Shown: positions 1 through 8,479, counted from the stretch's first letter. The stretch is DNA of 64,000 bases from Brevibacillus choshinensis (GCF_001420695.1 NZ_LJJB01000010.1:266365-330364), one strand, 5' to 3'. The notes: generated by a model not told the origin, from the letters alone. Numbers and translations: made by a program.

Positions 1-446
1 CATCAGAATTTTGAAGGAATCCAGGGTGAACAGATTTTTCAGCTTGCCTGCTGCTTCCAACAGCATCAGGGTAAGTGAAGCCTCTGCCCCTTCATATTGA
101 TAGCCTTGGAATTCACGCTCTTTGATTCGTGTAATGATCTCGCGTGCTTCTTCTCGCTCCAGCGAGAGATCGATCTCCAGCTCTTCCATTTTCGCAAGCA
201 GGTTGCTTTGTCCCGCCAGCTCCGAAACCAGCACGCGACGAATGTTGCCGATGTTTTCCGGCTCGATGTGCTCGTACGTTTTCGGATCGCGCATAACCGC
301 GCTGACGTGAATTCCACCTTTGTGTGCGAAAGCGCTGTGTCCGACAAACGGCTGGTTGTTCGGCAGCGTCATGTTTGCAATCTCTGCGACATAGCGAGCG
401 AGTTGTGTCAGCTCCTGCAGCTGCTCACTGCTGATACAGTGATAGC
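1..446 (-). pseudogene. Citramalate synthase fragment (second copy of part of cimA)
   Basis: By eye this stretch is base-for-base the same as 5014-5459 and in the same orientation, at an offset of 5013. It corresponds to about residues 257-405 of the intact CimA encoded at 4606-6228, and it runs off the left edge of the window. At 446/447 the match stops abruptly and IS3-type transposase sequence begins, so this copy has lost its N-terminal catalytic part, start codon and promoter. As far as visible it cannot make citramalate synthase. The absence of mismatches suggests a very recent event or an assembly artefact. Confidence 0.85.
1..446. repeat. Direct repeat, copy A (identical to 5014-5459)
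   Basis: A 446-bp direct repeat of the internal part of cimA. The left end is set by the window edge, so the real repeat may be longer. The right breakpoint is sharp: after the shared bases gatagc, this copy continues ttctcgcatc and the other ccagcttcag. Confidence 0.9.
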
Positions 447-611
447 TTCTCGCATCTCAAAACGGAAGCGCTCTACCCTTATGATATCCGAACAGTAGAC
501 GAGGCACAAAGGAGAATTGAGGAATATATCCATTTTTACAACTCTACGAGGCCACAAAGAAAATTAAACAAGCTGACGCCGATTGAGTACCGGCGCCAGC
601 TTGCTGCTTAG
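447..611 (+). pseudogene. IS3-family transposase OrfB, C-terminal remnant
   Basis: Translation from 447 gives about 54 residues, beginning FSHLKTEALYP and continuing through a YNSTRPQRKLN segment to LTPIEYRRQLAA and a stop. This is the typical end of the rve integrase domain in IS3/IS150-group OrfB, including the region after the last catalytic Glu. The DDE core and the frameshift region are missing. There is no start codon or ribosome binding site, so this is a remnant, not a gene. Confidence 0.85.
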
Positions 612-650
612 CTCTTTTTTTAGTGTCCACTAAATGGGGTCTTGACCACA
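447..650 (+). mobile_element. Right end of an IS3-family (IS150-like) insertion sequence
   Basis: The segment holds the 3' end of a transposase reading frame (stop at 609-611) and then a terminal sequence at 624-650 that starts TGTCCACTAA and ends GACCACA, as expected for an IS3-family right inverted repeat. The left end, orfA and most of orfB are absent and are replaced by the cimA fragment at 446/447. The element cannot move by itself as seen here. The outer end abuts what looks like half of an intrinsic terminator (651-669). Confidence 0.8.
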
Positions 651-680
651 TCTGGGACGGCGCTTTTTTCTCTTTCGATC
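651..680 (+). terminator. Half of an intrinsic terminator next to the IS end
   Basis: Directly after the IS end come GGGACGGCGC and then TTTTTT, the 3' arm and T-tract of a + strand terminator. The matching 5' arm (GCGCCGTCCC) is absent; the IS sits where it should be. Read on the minus strand, the same bases would have been the 5' arm of the terminator of the exporter gene at 681-2183. I infer that the IS entered the loop of a bidirectional terminator. Confidence 0.4.
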
Positions 681-2183
681 CTACGACGGCTGTGCTGCCC
701 CTTTTTTCTCACGCACCTCGTCTTCGCGCGGACGTGGGTTACGCAAGAACAAAGCGAGCAATAAGGCGACGATCGCAAATAGGGTTGCGATCAGAAAAGC
801 GTCGTTCGTCCCCATCGCCATCCCTTGCATCGTAGCCAATCCAACCTGTGCCTGGTCTGCCGGATTGATCTGATTCCCGCGGATGATATCTGCGGTATGG
901 GCGGCGCTCTTGGTCGTCATGATCGTCACGAACAACGACGTTCCCAATGCACCACCGATGGCATTGATCGTGTTGGACATCGCCGTTCCATGAGGATTCA
1001 ATCGTAACGGGAGGGCATTCAGGCCCGATGTCATCACCGGCATCATTAACATAGACAACCCCAGCATCCGGACGGTATAGAGTGTCATTAAATAGCTGTA
1101 GCTCGTATACAAGCTTAATTTTGTAAAGCCAAACGTCGTGACAATCGTGATCACCAAGCCTGTGATCGCCAGCCAACGTGCGCCAAACTTGTCAAATAGC
1201 CTCCCCGTAATAGGCGACATGATTCCCATGAGGATACTACCTGGCAGCATCAACAGTCCAGATTGCACGGGGGTAAAGTGAAGGATATTTTGAACGTAGA
1301 CAGGCAGCAAAATCATCCCTGAGTAGAGCGTCATGTTGACCATCAGGCTGATGAGAATCGCCAGTGAATACGCAGGGATTTTGAAGATGCGAAATTCCAG
1401 CATGGCGTGCTCAATATTCAACTGTCGCAAAACGAACGTCACCAAGCTGATACAGCCGATCAACAGCATCAAGATGACTTCCAAGCTCCCCCAGCCTTTA
1501 CCACCTGCCGTACTAAATCCATACAGCAGTCCCCCAAAGCCAACGGTTGAAAAAATGACCCCCCACACATCTAGCTTGGGGTTCCCTGTTTCCGTGACAT
1601 TCCTCAAGACAAAGGTAGAAATGATGAGGACAATGAGCGCAATCGGTAACACAATGAAAAACAAAAGACGCCACGTGTAATGCTCCACAATCCAGCCTGA
1701 TAAGGTGGGGCCAATCGCTGGTGCGAACACCATCGCAATTCCCACAACTCCCATCGCTGAACCTCTTTTCTCTACCGGGAACATGTTGAAAATCACGTTG
1801 GTCATGAGAGGCATGACGATCCCAGCTCCAGCCGCCTGTATGACCCGACCAATCAGCATGACGAAAAAGGTAGGTGCGAATCCACATACGAGTGTGCCTA
1901 AAGAAAAAAGGCTCATGGCAGTGATGAATAACTGTCTCGTTGTAAATTTTTCCATCAAGAAAGCTGTCGTCGGAATCAGCACTCCATTGACTAGCATGTA
2001 GATCGTGATGACCCATTGTGCCGTAGAAGTGTTTATATGAAACTGATCCATCAGTTTGGGCAATGCCACATTCAATAGCGTCTGATTTAACAAAGCCGCG
2101 ATTGCCCCCGCGATAATCACAGCGAGTATCGTCCCTTTGCGCACTTCCTTTTTCTCCATATGGTTATTATTATCGTTAGCCAT
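681..2183 (-). CDS. DHA2-family (EmrB/QacA type) MFS drug:H+ antiporter
   Basis: About 500 residues with 14 predicted membrane helices, the size and topology of the DHA2 family. These proteins export drugs or other amphipathic compounds using the proton gradient. Visible motifs are the loop 2-3 motif A variant (MEKFTTRQLF) and the antiporter motif C (IGPTLSGW) followed by the YTWRLLFFI segment typical of EmrB/LmrB/QacA. I chose the ATG at 2183 because GAAGGAG lies 9 bases upstream; a longer GTG start at 2201 would overlap that site. It follows fabF on the same strand but a terminator separates them. The substrate cannot be told. Its own downstream terminator seems disrupted by the IS. Confidence 0.9.
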   Translation of the reverse strand: MANDNNNHMEKKEVRKGTILAVIIAGAIAALLNQTLLNVALPKLMDQFHINTSTAQWVITIYMLVNGVLIPTTAFLMEKFTTRQLFITAMSLFSLGTLVCGFAPTFFVMLIGRVIQAAGAGIVMPLMTNVIFNMFPVEKRGSAMGVVGIAMVFAPAIGPTLSGWIVEHYTWRLLFFIVLPIALIVLIISTFVLRNVTETGNPKLDVWGVIFSTVGFGGLLYGFSTAGGKGWGSLEVILMLLIGCISLVTFVLRQLNIEHAMLEFRIFKIPAYSLAILISLMVNMTLYSGMILLPVYVQNILHFTPVQSGLLMLPGSILMGIMSPITGRLFDKFGARWLAITGLVITIVTTFGFTKLSLYTSYSYLMTLYTVRMLGLSMLMMPVMTSGLNALPLRLNPHGTAMSNTINAIGGALGTSLFVTIMTTKSAAHTADIIRGNQINPADQAQVGLATMQGMAMGTNDAFLIATLFAIVALLLALFLRNPRPREDEVREKKGAAQPS

Positions 2184-2283
2184 TCGACTAGACTCCTTCA
2201 CTACTCGGGATGGGGATGGTTCTACCGTGCTTGTTTAGTATGCGACCCTAGCCTTTACACCATTCCCATATGTGAAAGCAAAT

Positions 2284-2313
2284 CAAAAACCTTCCGAACG
2301 GGTCCGGAAGGTT
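2284..2313 (-). terminator. Intrinsic terminator after fabF
   Basis: On the minus strand, CCTTCCG and CGGAAGG form a 7-bp stem (2290-2296 and 2305-2311) with an 8-base loop, followed by GTTTTTGATT. It sits 27 bases past the fabF stop and separates fabF from the exporter gene. Confidence 0.85.
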
Positions 2314-2339
2314 TGGAGAATCGAAAACTCGTTATATCC

Positions 2340-3581
2340 TTATGCGTTTTCGTATTTTTTCAAGACGATCACCGCATTATGCCCGCCGAAGCCAAACGAA
2401 TTGGAGATGCCGACTGAGAGCTGAGCCTTTCTAGCGAGATTTGGCACGTAATCCAGATCACAGATCGGATCCGGTTCCTCTAGGTTGATCGTTGGTGGAA
2501 TGATGCCTTCCTGCAAGCTCTTGATCAAAGCTACTGCCTCTACTCCACCAGAAGCTCCGAGCATATGTCCCGTCATCGATTTATTCGCCGTTACGGGAAC
2601 GCGCGAAGCAGCATCGCCAAACAATCGCTTGATCGCAACTGTCTCCGAACGGTCACCGATCTCCGTGCTGGTAGCATGTGCACTGATGAGATCCACCTCT
2701 TGTGGCTGCAGATTTGCTTCCTGCAGAGCCCACTTCATCGCCAGATACGGACCATACCCTTCCGGATGAGTCGCAACCATATGATAAGCATCTGAGCTGG
2801 CACCATAGCCGATCACTTCGGCATAGATGTGTGCACCTCGGCGCAGCGCATGGGACAGCGACTCCAGAATCACGATCCCCGCTCCTTCCGCCATGACAAA
2901 TCCATCTCGCTTCGCATCAAACGGTCGGCTCGCTCGTTCGGGATCATCATTTCGTGCAGACAACGCAGTCGCATTGCCAAAGCTCGCCAGTGATACCTCT
3001 GTGATGGCAGCCTCCGAACCTCCGGCAAACACCACATCGGCACCACCCATTTTGATCAACCGAAATGCTTCACCTATAGCCGTATTTCCGATGGAGCAAG
3101 CGGTCACCGGTGCCAACGTCGGTCCGTGAGCCCCGTACTTGATGCTGATCATGGCAGCGGCCATATTTGGAATCATCATTGGCACCAGCAGTGGGCTCAC
3201 TCGATCCGGTCCTCTTTCCTGCAGAACCGCACTTTGATCGAGCAAGGTCCCTACTCCTCCTATGCCCGAGCCCACATAGACTCCGAGACGCTCATGATCC
3301 ACCTGTTCTAGCTGCAATCCGGCATCTTCCCACGCTTGTTCCGCAGCTGCCAGAGCAAACTGACAGAAGCGATCCATCCGACGCGCTTCCTTGCGACCAA
3401 AACGACCTTCTGCATCAAAATCGCGAACGCTCCCAGCCATTTTTGTTTTATGTTTCGATGTATCAAATGCATCGATTAATGAAACTCCCGATTTCCCTGT
3501 AGTCAAGCCTTCCCAAAACGGATCAACCTGATTGCCCAGCGGTGAAATGACGCCCAATCCTGTGATGACGACCTTTTCCAT
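2340..3581 (-). CDS. fabF: 3-oxoacyl-[ACP] synthase II (FabF-type condensing enzyme)
   Basis: 413 residues, the normal FabF length. The thiolase-fold catalytic triad is complete: nucleophile Cys162 (in VTACSIGNTAIG), His302 (SAHATSTEIGD) and His339 (NKSMTGHMLGA), with the C-terminal SFGFGGHN loop. It condenses malonyl-ACP with acyl-ACP in the cytoplasm during fatty acid elongation. The residues after the Cys are SIG, not the usual ASG/ATG, so it may be a secondary KAS-II paralogue rather than the housekeeping one. The ATG at 3581 is chosen for the AAGGAGG eight bases upstream. It is divergent from the regulator at 3706, whose family binds fatty acids, which hints at a regulatory link. Confidence 0.9.
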   Translation of the reverse strand: MEKVVITGLGVISPLGNQVDPFWEGLTTGKSGVSLIDAFDTSKHKTKMAGSVRDFDAEGRFGRKEARRMDRFCQFALAAAEQAWEDAGLQLEQVDHERLGVYVGSGIGGVGTLLDQSAVLQERGPDRVSPLLVPMMIPNMAAAMISIKYGAHGPTLAPVTACSIGNTAIGEAFRLIKMGGADVVFAGGSEAAITEVSLASFGNATALSARNDDPERASRPFDAKRDGFVMAEGAGIVILESLSHALRRGAHIYAEVIGYGASSDAYHMVATHPEGYGPYLAMKWALQEANLQPQEVDLISAHATSTEIGDRSETVAIKRLFGDAASRVPVTANKSMTGHMLGASGGVEAVALIKSLQEGIIPPTINLEEPDPICDLDYVPNLARKAQLSVGISNSFGFGGHNAVIVLKKYENA

Positions 3582-3625
3582 AGTGATCCTCCTTGTACCC
3601 TGATAAAACCATCTTTGCACAGCAG

Positions 3626-3655
3626 TTATCCTATTACAAGTTGTTGTTTATCCTA
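3626..3655. promoter_or_regulatory. Direct repeat TTATCCTA x2 in the fabF/regulator divergent promoter
   Basis: The octamer TTATCCTA occurs at 3626-3633 and again at 3648-3655, 22 bp (about two helical turns) apart. The copies flank the -35 box of the regulator gene and end just before its -10 box. This placement suits an operator for the HTH protein encoded at 3706. It is an inference from position and spacing only. Confidence 0.4.
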
Positions 3656-3662
3656 GTATAAT
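3634..3662 (+). promoter_or_regulatory. Sigma-A promoter of the MmyB-like regulator
   Basis: TTACAA (3634-3639), a 17-bp spacer and a perfect TATAAT (3657-3662), placed 43 bases before the start codon at 3706. Confidence 0.65.
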
Positions 3663-3705
3663 AGATACCAGCATAAGGGAATCAGCTCCACAGAGGAGGA
3701 ATGAC

Positions 3706-4548
3706 ATGAACCAGCAAACGAGACTTCAGGTATTATCCGCCTTTTTAAAAACCCAGCGAGCCAAGATTCTCCCCCAATCAGTCGGACTTAGTCCTGGTAC
3801 GCGCAGGCGAACACCTGGTTTACGCAGGGAAGAAGTCGCTCATTTGGCCGGGGTCAGCTCTACCTGGTACACCTGGCTCGAGCAAGGGCGAGACATCAAA
3901 GTATCTCCATCTGTATTGGATGCAGTAGCAAAAGCCTTGCAACTGACTGTCGATGAACGCAAATATTTGTACGCGCTCGCCTTGGAAACAGGTACGGGGG
4001 TCATTTTGCAGGAGGAGCCACAGCCACAAATCAGTCCGTCCCTTCAGCGCATATTGAAAGAGCTGCGCGCATGTCCTACGATCATCTCTGACAGACGCTT
4101 CCATATCGTGGGGTGGAACGAAGCAGCTGCGCACGTCTTTCTGGATTTTGAACAAATCCCCTACGAGCAACGGAATTTGATCCGCCTGCTCTTTACGAGA
4201 AAGGAGTTGCAGCGCCTGGCTGTCAACTGGGAGCACTTCGTCAGTGGCTTCCTTGCCATTTTCCGGGCGTATTATGGGCAATTTGTGGAGGATGAGTGGT
4301 ATGAACAATTTTTGCAGGAGATGAAGGGGCTGCATCCCGATTTTCAAAAGCTGTGGGAGGAGAGCCGAGTGAGCTCTGCCCCAGAGGTCTTGGTCGAATT
4401 TCGGCATGCGAAGGCAGGCAAGATGCTGTTTCACCTCACTTCGCTCCAAGTCCAGGGGGATGTCGACCTGCGTTGCAGCATCTACACGCCTGACCCGCTC
4501 TCTGCTACAGAAACCAAGCTGACCCAGCTCATGGGTTCGTACAAATAA
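3706..4548 (+). CDS. XRE-family regulator with MmyB-like ligand-binding domain
   Basis: 280 residues. Residues about 10-80 form a helix-turn-helix with the signature of this subfamily (RRTPGLRREEVAHLAGVS, then WYTWLEQGR). Residues about 105-270 match the PAS-like MmyB/MltR ligand-binding domain. A structure of a Chloroflexus family member was reported with a bound fatty acid, so fatty acid or acyl sensing is plausible here. AGAGGAGG lies at the right distance before the ATG. It is divergently placed from fabF with 124 bp between them, and repeated TTATCCTA octamers overlap its promoter. I infer autoregulation and possibly control of fabF. Confidence 0.85.
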   Translation: MNQQTRLQVLSAFLKTQRAKILPQSVGLSPGTRRRTPGLRREEVAHLAGVSSTWYTWLEQGRDIKVSPSVLDAVAKALQLTVDERKYLYALALETGTGVILQEEPQPQISPSLQRILKELRACPTIISDRRFHIVGWNEAAAHVFLDFEQIPYEQRNLIRLLFTRKELQRLAVNWEHFVSGFLAIFRAYYGQFVEDEWYEQFLQEMKGLHPDFQKLWEESRVSSAPEVLVEFRHAKAGKMLFHLTSLQVQGDVDLRCSIYTPDPLSATETKLTQLMGSYK

Positions 4549-4552
4549 AGAA

Positions 4553-4580
4553 ACAGCCTGACCGCTTTGGCCAGGCTGTT
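4553..4580. terminator. Bidirectional terminator between regulator and cimA
   Basis: ACAGCCTG and CAGGCTGT pair around a short loop, with two further C-G pairs inside. On the minus strand (after cimA) it is followed by TTTCTTTATTT, the better T-tract. On the + strand it is followed by TGTTGTTTCT. Confidence 0.75.
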
Positions 4581-4605
4581 GTTGTTTCTCCTCACTATCG
4601 CTTCA

Positions 4606-6228
4606 TCAGTGATTCACAATGCCTACACGTGCCTCTGCAGCCGTGTGGTTACCAGACTCTTCACAGCCTTCTTTCCACAGCAGGAAACGGATACTATCCG
4701 CCAGTGCTTCCCAGCTCGCTTCGATCACGTTTGTGGAGACGCCGACGGTACTCCATTTTTCCCCGTTGTACGATGACTCGATCAACACACGTACTTTTGC
4801 TGCTGTCGCTCCGTTTTCGTCCAAGACGCGTACTTTATAGTCGGTGAGGTGCATCTTGGCAATACAGGGATAATATTTTTCCAGTGCTTTTCGCATGGCA
4901 TTGTCCAACGCATTGACCGGACCGTTGCCGTCTGCGGCGGTATGCACCGTTTCTCCATTTACACTCAGCTTTACGGTGGCCTCAGAGGTGATGGCCCGTA
5001 CCGCTGCTTTTTCCATCAGAATTTTGAAGGAATCCAGGGTGAACAGATTTTTCAGCTTGCCTGCTGCTTCCAACAGCATCAGGGTAAGTGAAGCCTCTGC
5101 CCCTTCATATTGATAGCCTTGGAATTCACGCTCTTTGATTCGTGTAATGATCTCGCGTGCTTCTTCTCGCTCCAGCGAGAGATCGATCTCCAGCTCTTCC
5201 ATTTTCGCAAGCAGGTTGCTTTGTCCCGCCAGCTCCGAAACCAGCACGCGACGAATGTTGCCGATGTTTTCCGGCTCGATGTGCTCGTACGTTTTCGGAT
5301 CGCGCATAACCGCGCTGACGTGAATTCCACCTTTGTGTGCGAAAGCGCTGTGTCCGACAAACGGCTGGTTGTTCGGCAGCGTCATGTTTGCAATCTCTGC
5401 GACATAGCGAGCGAGTTGTGTCAGCTCCTGCAGCTGCTCACTGCTGATACAGTGATAGCCCAGCTTCAGTTGGAGATTGGGAATGACGGAGATCAGATTG
5501 ACGTTTCCGCAGCGTTCCCCGATTCCATTGATAGTACCTTGTACTTGCTTGGCCCCAGCCTGAACGGCTGCGAGCGCATTGGCCACCGCCACCCCACTGT
5601 CGTTGTGCGGATGGATACCCAATGGCGTACGGAGGCTTTCCGTTACATGTTTGACGATATCATAAATTTCAGTAGGGAGGCTCCCTCCGTTCGTATCACA
5701 GAGGACGATCCAGTCTGCACCTGCTTCTTCTGCCGCTTCCAGCACCCGTAGTGCGTACCGCGGGTTGGCCTTGTAGCCGTCAAAGAAATGCTCAGCCAAA
5801 AAGAGAGTCGTCATTCCGTTTTCTTTCAAAAAGGTAATGGAGTCCGCTACCATTCGCAGGTTTTCTTCCAATGTCGTTTTGAGTGCATCCGTTACGTGCA
5901 AGTCCCAAGATTTACCGAAAATAGCCGCTGCTTTTACACCACTCGCAATGAGAGCCCGCAGATTGTCATCTTCGGCTGCCGCCACATTCGGACGACAGGT
6001 ACTACCAAAAGCGGTTACCTTTGCATGCTGGAGCGGAATATTCCGAATACGCTCAAAAAACGCCATATCCTTTGGGTTGCTTCCTGGCCAACCGCCCTCG
6101 ATAAAATCGATACCAAACTGATCCAGCCGCAGTGCGATCTTTATCTTGTCTTCCACCGACAGGCTGATCCCTTCTCCCTGCGTACCATCTCGCAGGGTCG
6201 TATCGTACAGATACACCTTGCTCTCCAT
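4606..6228 (-). CDS. cimA: Citramalate synthase
   Basis: 540 residues, the length of the TIGR00977-type citramalate synthases and longer than most LeuA. It joins acetyl-CoA and pyruvate to (R)-citramalate, the first step of threonine-independent isoleucine synthesis. The TIM barrel opens with LYDTTLRDGTQGEG (Arg13-Asp14), and the metal-binding HPHND lies at 206-210. Residues about 400-530 form the LeuA-type allosteric domain, where feedback control by isoleucine is usual. The ATG at 6228 is preceded by GGTGGAG; a TTG 21 bases upstream is the less likely start. Residues 257-405 are duplicated at 1-446. An alternative, 2-isopropylmalate synthase, is less likely given the N-terminal signature and the absence of leuBCD neighbours. 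Confidence 0.9.
   Translation of the reverse strand: MESKVYLYDTTLRDGTQGEGISLSVEDKIKIALRLDQFGIDFIEGGWPGSNPKDMAFFERIRNIPLQHAKVTAFGSTCRPNVAAAEDDNLRALIASGVKAAAIFGKSWDLHVTDALKTTLEENLRMVADSITFLKENGMTTLFLAEHFFDGYKANPRYALRVLEAAEEAGADWIVLCDTNGGSLPTEIYDIVKHVTESLRTPLGIHPHNDSGVAVANALAAVQAGAKQVQGTINGIGERCGNVNLISVIPNLQLKLGYHCISSEQLQELTQLARYVAEIANMTLPNNQPFVGHSAFAHKGGIHVSAVMRDPKTYEHIEPENIGNIRRVLVSELAGQSNLLAKMEELEIDLSLEREEAREIITRIKEREFQGYQYEGAEASLTLMLLEAAGKLKNLFTLDSFKILMEKAAVRAITSEATVKLSVNGETVHTAADGNGPVNALDNAMRKALEKYYPCIAKMHLTDYKVRVLDENGATAAKVRVLIESSYNGEKWSTVGVSTNVIEASWEALADSIRFLLWKEGCEESGNHTAAEARVGIVNH
5014..5459. repeat. Direct repeat, copy B (inside intact cimA)
   Basis: Second copy of the 446-bp direct repeat. 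It lies within the complete citramalate synthase gene, in the same orientation as copy A at 1-446. If copy A is one end of a tandem duplication, the repeated unit would be 447-5459. Confidence 0.9.
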
Positions 6229-6299
6229 GTCTCCACCCATTTCCAACAATTTTCAGAATAATCTTATCATTCTAATCTTTAGACGATATCCAGTATACC

Positions 6300-6330
6300 A
6301 TAGCCCAAATCGAAATAGAACTTGGGCTAT
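6300..6330. terminator. Hairpin between hydrolase gene and cimA
   Basis: ATAGCCCAA and TTGGGCTAT form a 9-bp stem. The minus strand side, which would terminate the hydrolase transcript, lacks a good T-run. The + side is followed shortly by GGTTTTTTC. It may be a weak terminator or mRNA 3'-end structure. Confidence 0.45.
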
Positions 6331-6342
6331 TATAGGTTTTTT

Positions 6343-7182
6343 CTATGCGCGCATAGGCAGAATAAACGCAGCAGTCTGCTCGATTGCTTCCTCCAGCTGC
6401 ACTGTACTCCCTTGGAATGGATGGCGCGCCTGGAAGGTATGGTCGCCGCCTTCAATCCAGTGAAGCTCACCGTTTTTCGCAGCCTGCTGAAGACGCTCAG
6501 AGCCTTTTACCAGTCGTGCAAAATCCTCTCGCCCCTGAATAATACAAAGCGATTGCTCCATCTTGGCGACCTTGTCCACCAAATCGTACGCTTCTCTATT
6601 TTGGTCGACATCATCTATGACAGCACGAGTAATGGGCATATCTTGACCCGTACGCGCATTCGGTATGTAACCGACGCCATTTTCTTCAATTTGATGGCGC
6701 AGCTTTTCATCGAACAGGTTGACGTTCGCGATTCCGTTCCAGCTGATAATCCCTGCTACGTGGGGGTTTCCTGCACCGAACAAGATCGCATCGCCTCCAC
6801 CTTTGCTATGCCCCAGTACGAACAGCCTGTCTGTATTCACATAGTCAGGAAGCGGCAATTTCCCAGATAAGATCCACTCCGTCAATACAGTCAAATCAGC
6901 GACTTCGCGGGCGTAGGTATTGCGTCCGAACTTTTCCAGTTCATCAAACTCTGTCAGGCTCTCCCCAACACCGTTGCAGGTAAAATTAAAGCGGATCGTC
7001 GTAATTCCCCGTTTGGCCAACGAATCGGCGACATAGGGGAAACTGCCCCAGTCCTTAAAGCCTTTAAATCCATGACAGAAGAGCAGCAACGGTTGGTTCT
7101 TTCCTGCCGCTTCGTCTGTATGGATATCTCCTCGCAGAGTCAGATCACTCTCTACCGGGATCGAAAATGCTTGCTGCTTCAC
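6343..7182 (-). CDS. Alpha/beta hydrolase
   Basis: 279 residues with an alpha/beta hydrolase fold. The nucleophile elbow is GHSKGG (Ser126), the likely acid is Asp220 (QGREDF) and the base His248 (GGDHTF); the oxyanion region is CHGFKGFKDW. It belongs to the dienelactone-hydrolase/prolyl-oligopeptidase-like group, probably a cytoplasmic esterase or peptidase. The start is GTG with GAGAGGTG eight bases upstream. No signal peptide. The substrate is unknown and neighbours give no hint. Confidence 0.8.
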   Translation of the reverse strand: MKQQAFSIPVESDLTLRGDIHTDEAAGKNQPLLLFCHGFKGFKDWGSFPYVADSLAKRGITTIRFNFTCNGVGESLTEFDELEKFGRNTYAREVADLTVLTEWILSGKLPLPDYVNTDRLFVLGHSKGGGDAILFGAGNPHVAGIISWNGIANVNLFDEKLRHQIEENGVGYIPNARTGQDMPITRAVIDDVDQNREAYDLVDKVAKMEQSLCIIQGREDFARLVKGSERLQQAAKNGELHWIEGGDHTFQARHPFQGSTVQLEEAIEQTAAFILPMRA

Positions 7183-7285
7183 TCGCTTTCACCTCTCGTA
7201 CGCTTTTTTTATTATTATGCCGTGTTCGCCTCATAAAAGAAACGAAAAGAAAAAGAACGAGGCAGGAGCGACCAAAATGGCCAGC

Positions 7286-8425
7286 TCATGCCTCTATTAC
7301 CCAGATGTCGTCTTTGTTTCTCTCTCTCTTCACGTCTTCATTCTCTAGCAGATACAAAGCGTATTCCAGAGGTCTGCGTACGGCCTGCTGATATCGTTTT
7401 TTCTGCCCCAGCTGCCGGAAAATATCCCGCCCTGGCTTGGGATTCATTTCGATGATCCATACTCTCCCAGCCACATCAATGCCTAGATCAAAGCCGAATT
7501 CTATCATCTGCCCAAAATGCTCTTCGATGCACGCCACTGTCTTGAGGGCGAGCTCCTTGCATTCGAGGATGATCCGCGAGGCTTCCTGTTCTCCGAATCG
7601 CTCTGCTAAAAACACGGCAGCAGGCAAAGCCTTTCCGCCCCCGTGAAGATTGGACGTCGAAGAGCGCGGCGGGCCTATCCGCAAGCCCATCCCCGTCAGT
7701 CTCCATTGTCCACTTCCGTCCTTTTGGGCGAGCAATCGCGCATCCACGATTCGCTCAGGGATCAAATCGAGCGCTAGGCCCTGCTGCAAAAAGAATTGCT
7801 CATTTCCGTTTTTTTCGTGCTCCATCCAGTGCTCCAGTCGCTTGCACAGAGCCGTTGTACTGTATAGCTTTTCACTACTTTTCGCCTGCTGCTTGGTTCG
7901 TCCGTGCAACCGATAGCCACCCTTTAACCTCTCAACCCGTAAGATACTTCTTCCTCCAGTTCCATTCGTTGGTTTGAGATACAAGATACGATGCTGTTTT
8001 AGTAGTAAGGTCAGATTGTCTCTGGTGTAAGGCAGCGTTTGTGGCAACCAGCGCACCAGCGACGGGTCCTGCGATAGCACCTGATGCACCCGAAATTTAT
8101 TGGTAAAGCGACTATTTGCGTAGTGAAACCAGTTTTGCTTGCGAAATGGCAGGTAAAGGCTGTGCTTGGGGGTGGGGTAATAACGATAGCGGTCAATCAC
8201 GATGTCGGGCCAGCCATACCAGTCACTCTTCCAGCCTGACTCCGCGGGAACATAGCCTCTAATTCTCCTTTCCGAATAACGGACATCCTGCGGTCCAAAC
8301 AGGAATACTTCCGCGCCCAGTCTTTGTCCTTCCTTTACTAGTTGACGCAGAAATCCTGGTTCGGTAAATCCAGCTTCACCACGGTAGGTCAGAATGCCAA
8401 TCCGTTTCCTCACCGGTGGCATCAT
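7286..8425 (-). CDS. YheC/YheD-family endospore coat-associated ATP-grasp protein
   Basis: About 379 residues. The N-terminal part (RIGILTYRGE, then PDIVIDRYRYYPT) and the later ATP-grasp segments (LKPTNGTGGRSILRV around residue 150, and WIIEMNPKPGRDIFRQLG near 335) match the YheC/YheD family found on spore coats of Bacillus. The ATP-grasp fold suggests ligase chemistry on an unknown acceptor. Start choice is open: AAGGAGG directly abuts the first ATG (8425), leaving no spacer, whereas a GTG at 8413 lies 11 bases downstream of it and may be the true start. Confidence 0.8.
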   Translation of the reverse strand: MMPPVRKRIGILTYRGEAGFTEPGFLRQLVKEGQRLGAEVFLFGPQDVRYSERRIRGYVPAESGWKSDWYGWPDIVIDRYRYYPTPKHSLYLPFRKQNWFHYANSRFTNKFRVHQVLSQDPSLVRWLPQTLPYTRDNLTLLLKQHRILYLKPTNGTGGRSILRVERLKGGYRLHGRTKQQAKSSEKLYSTTALCKRLEHWMEHEKNGNEQFFLQQGLALDLIPERIVDARLLAQKDGSGQWRLTGMGLRIGPPRSSTSNLHGGGKALPAAVFLAERFGEQEASRIILECKELALKTVACIEEHFGQMIEFGFDLGIDVAGRVWIIEMNPKPGRDIFRQLGQKKRYQQAVRRPLEYALYLLENEDVKRERNKDDIWVIEA

Positions 8426-8479
8426 CCTCCTTCGTCTGGAACTGCCTTGTTCTCTCGTGATAGCTTATGGTCGAAGCTG

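Noticed and set aside
66-347. Paired 93-codon frames at 66-347 and 5079-5360
   Set aside because: They are the same out-of-frame shadow of cimA in both copies of the direct repeat, not genes.
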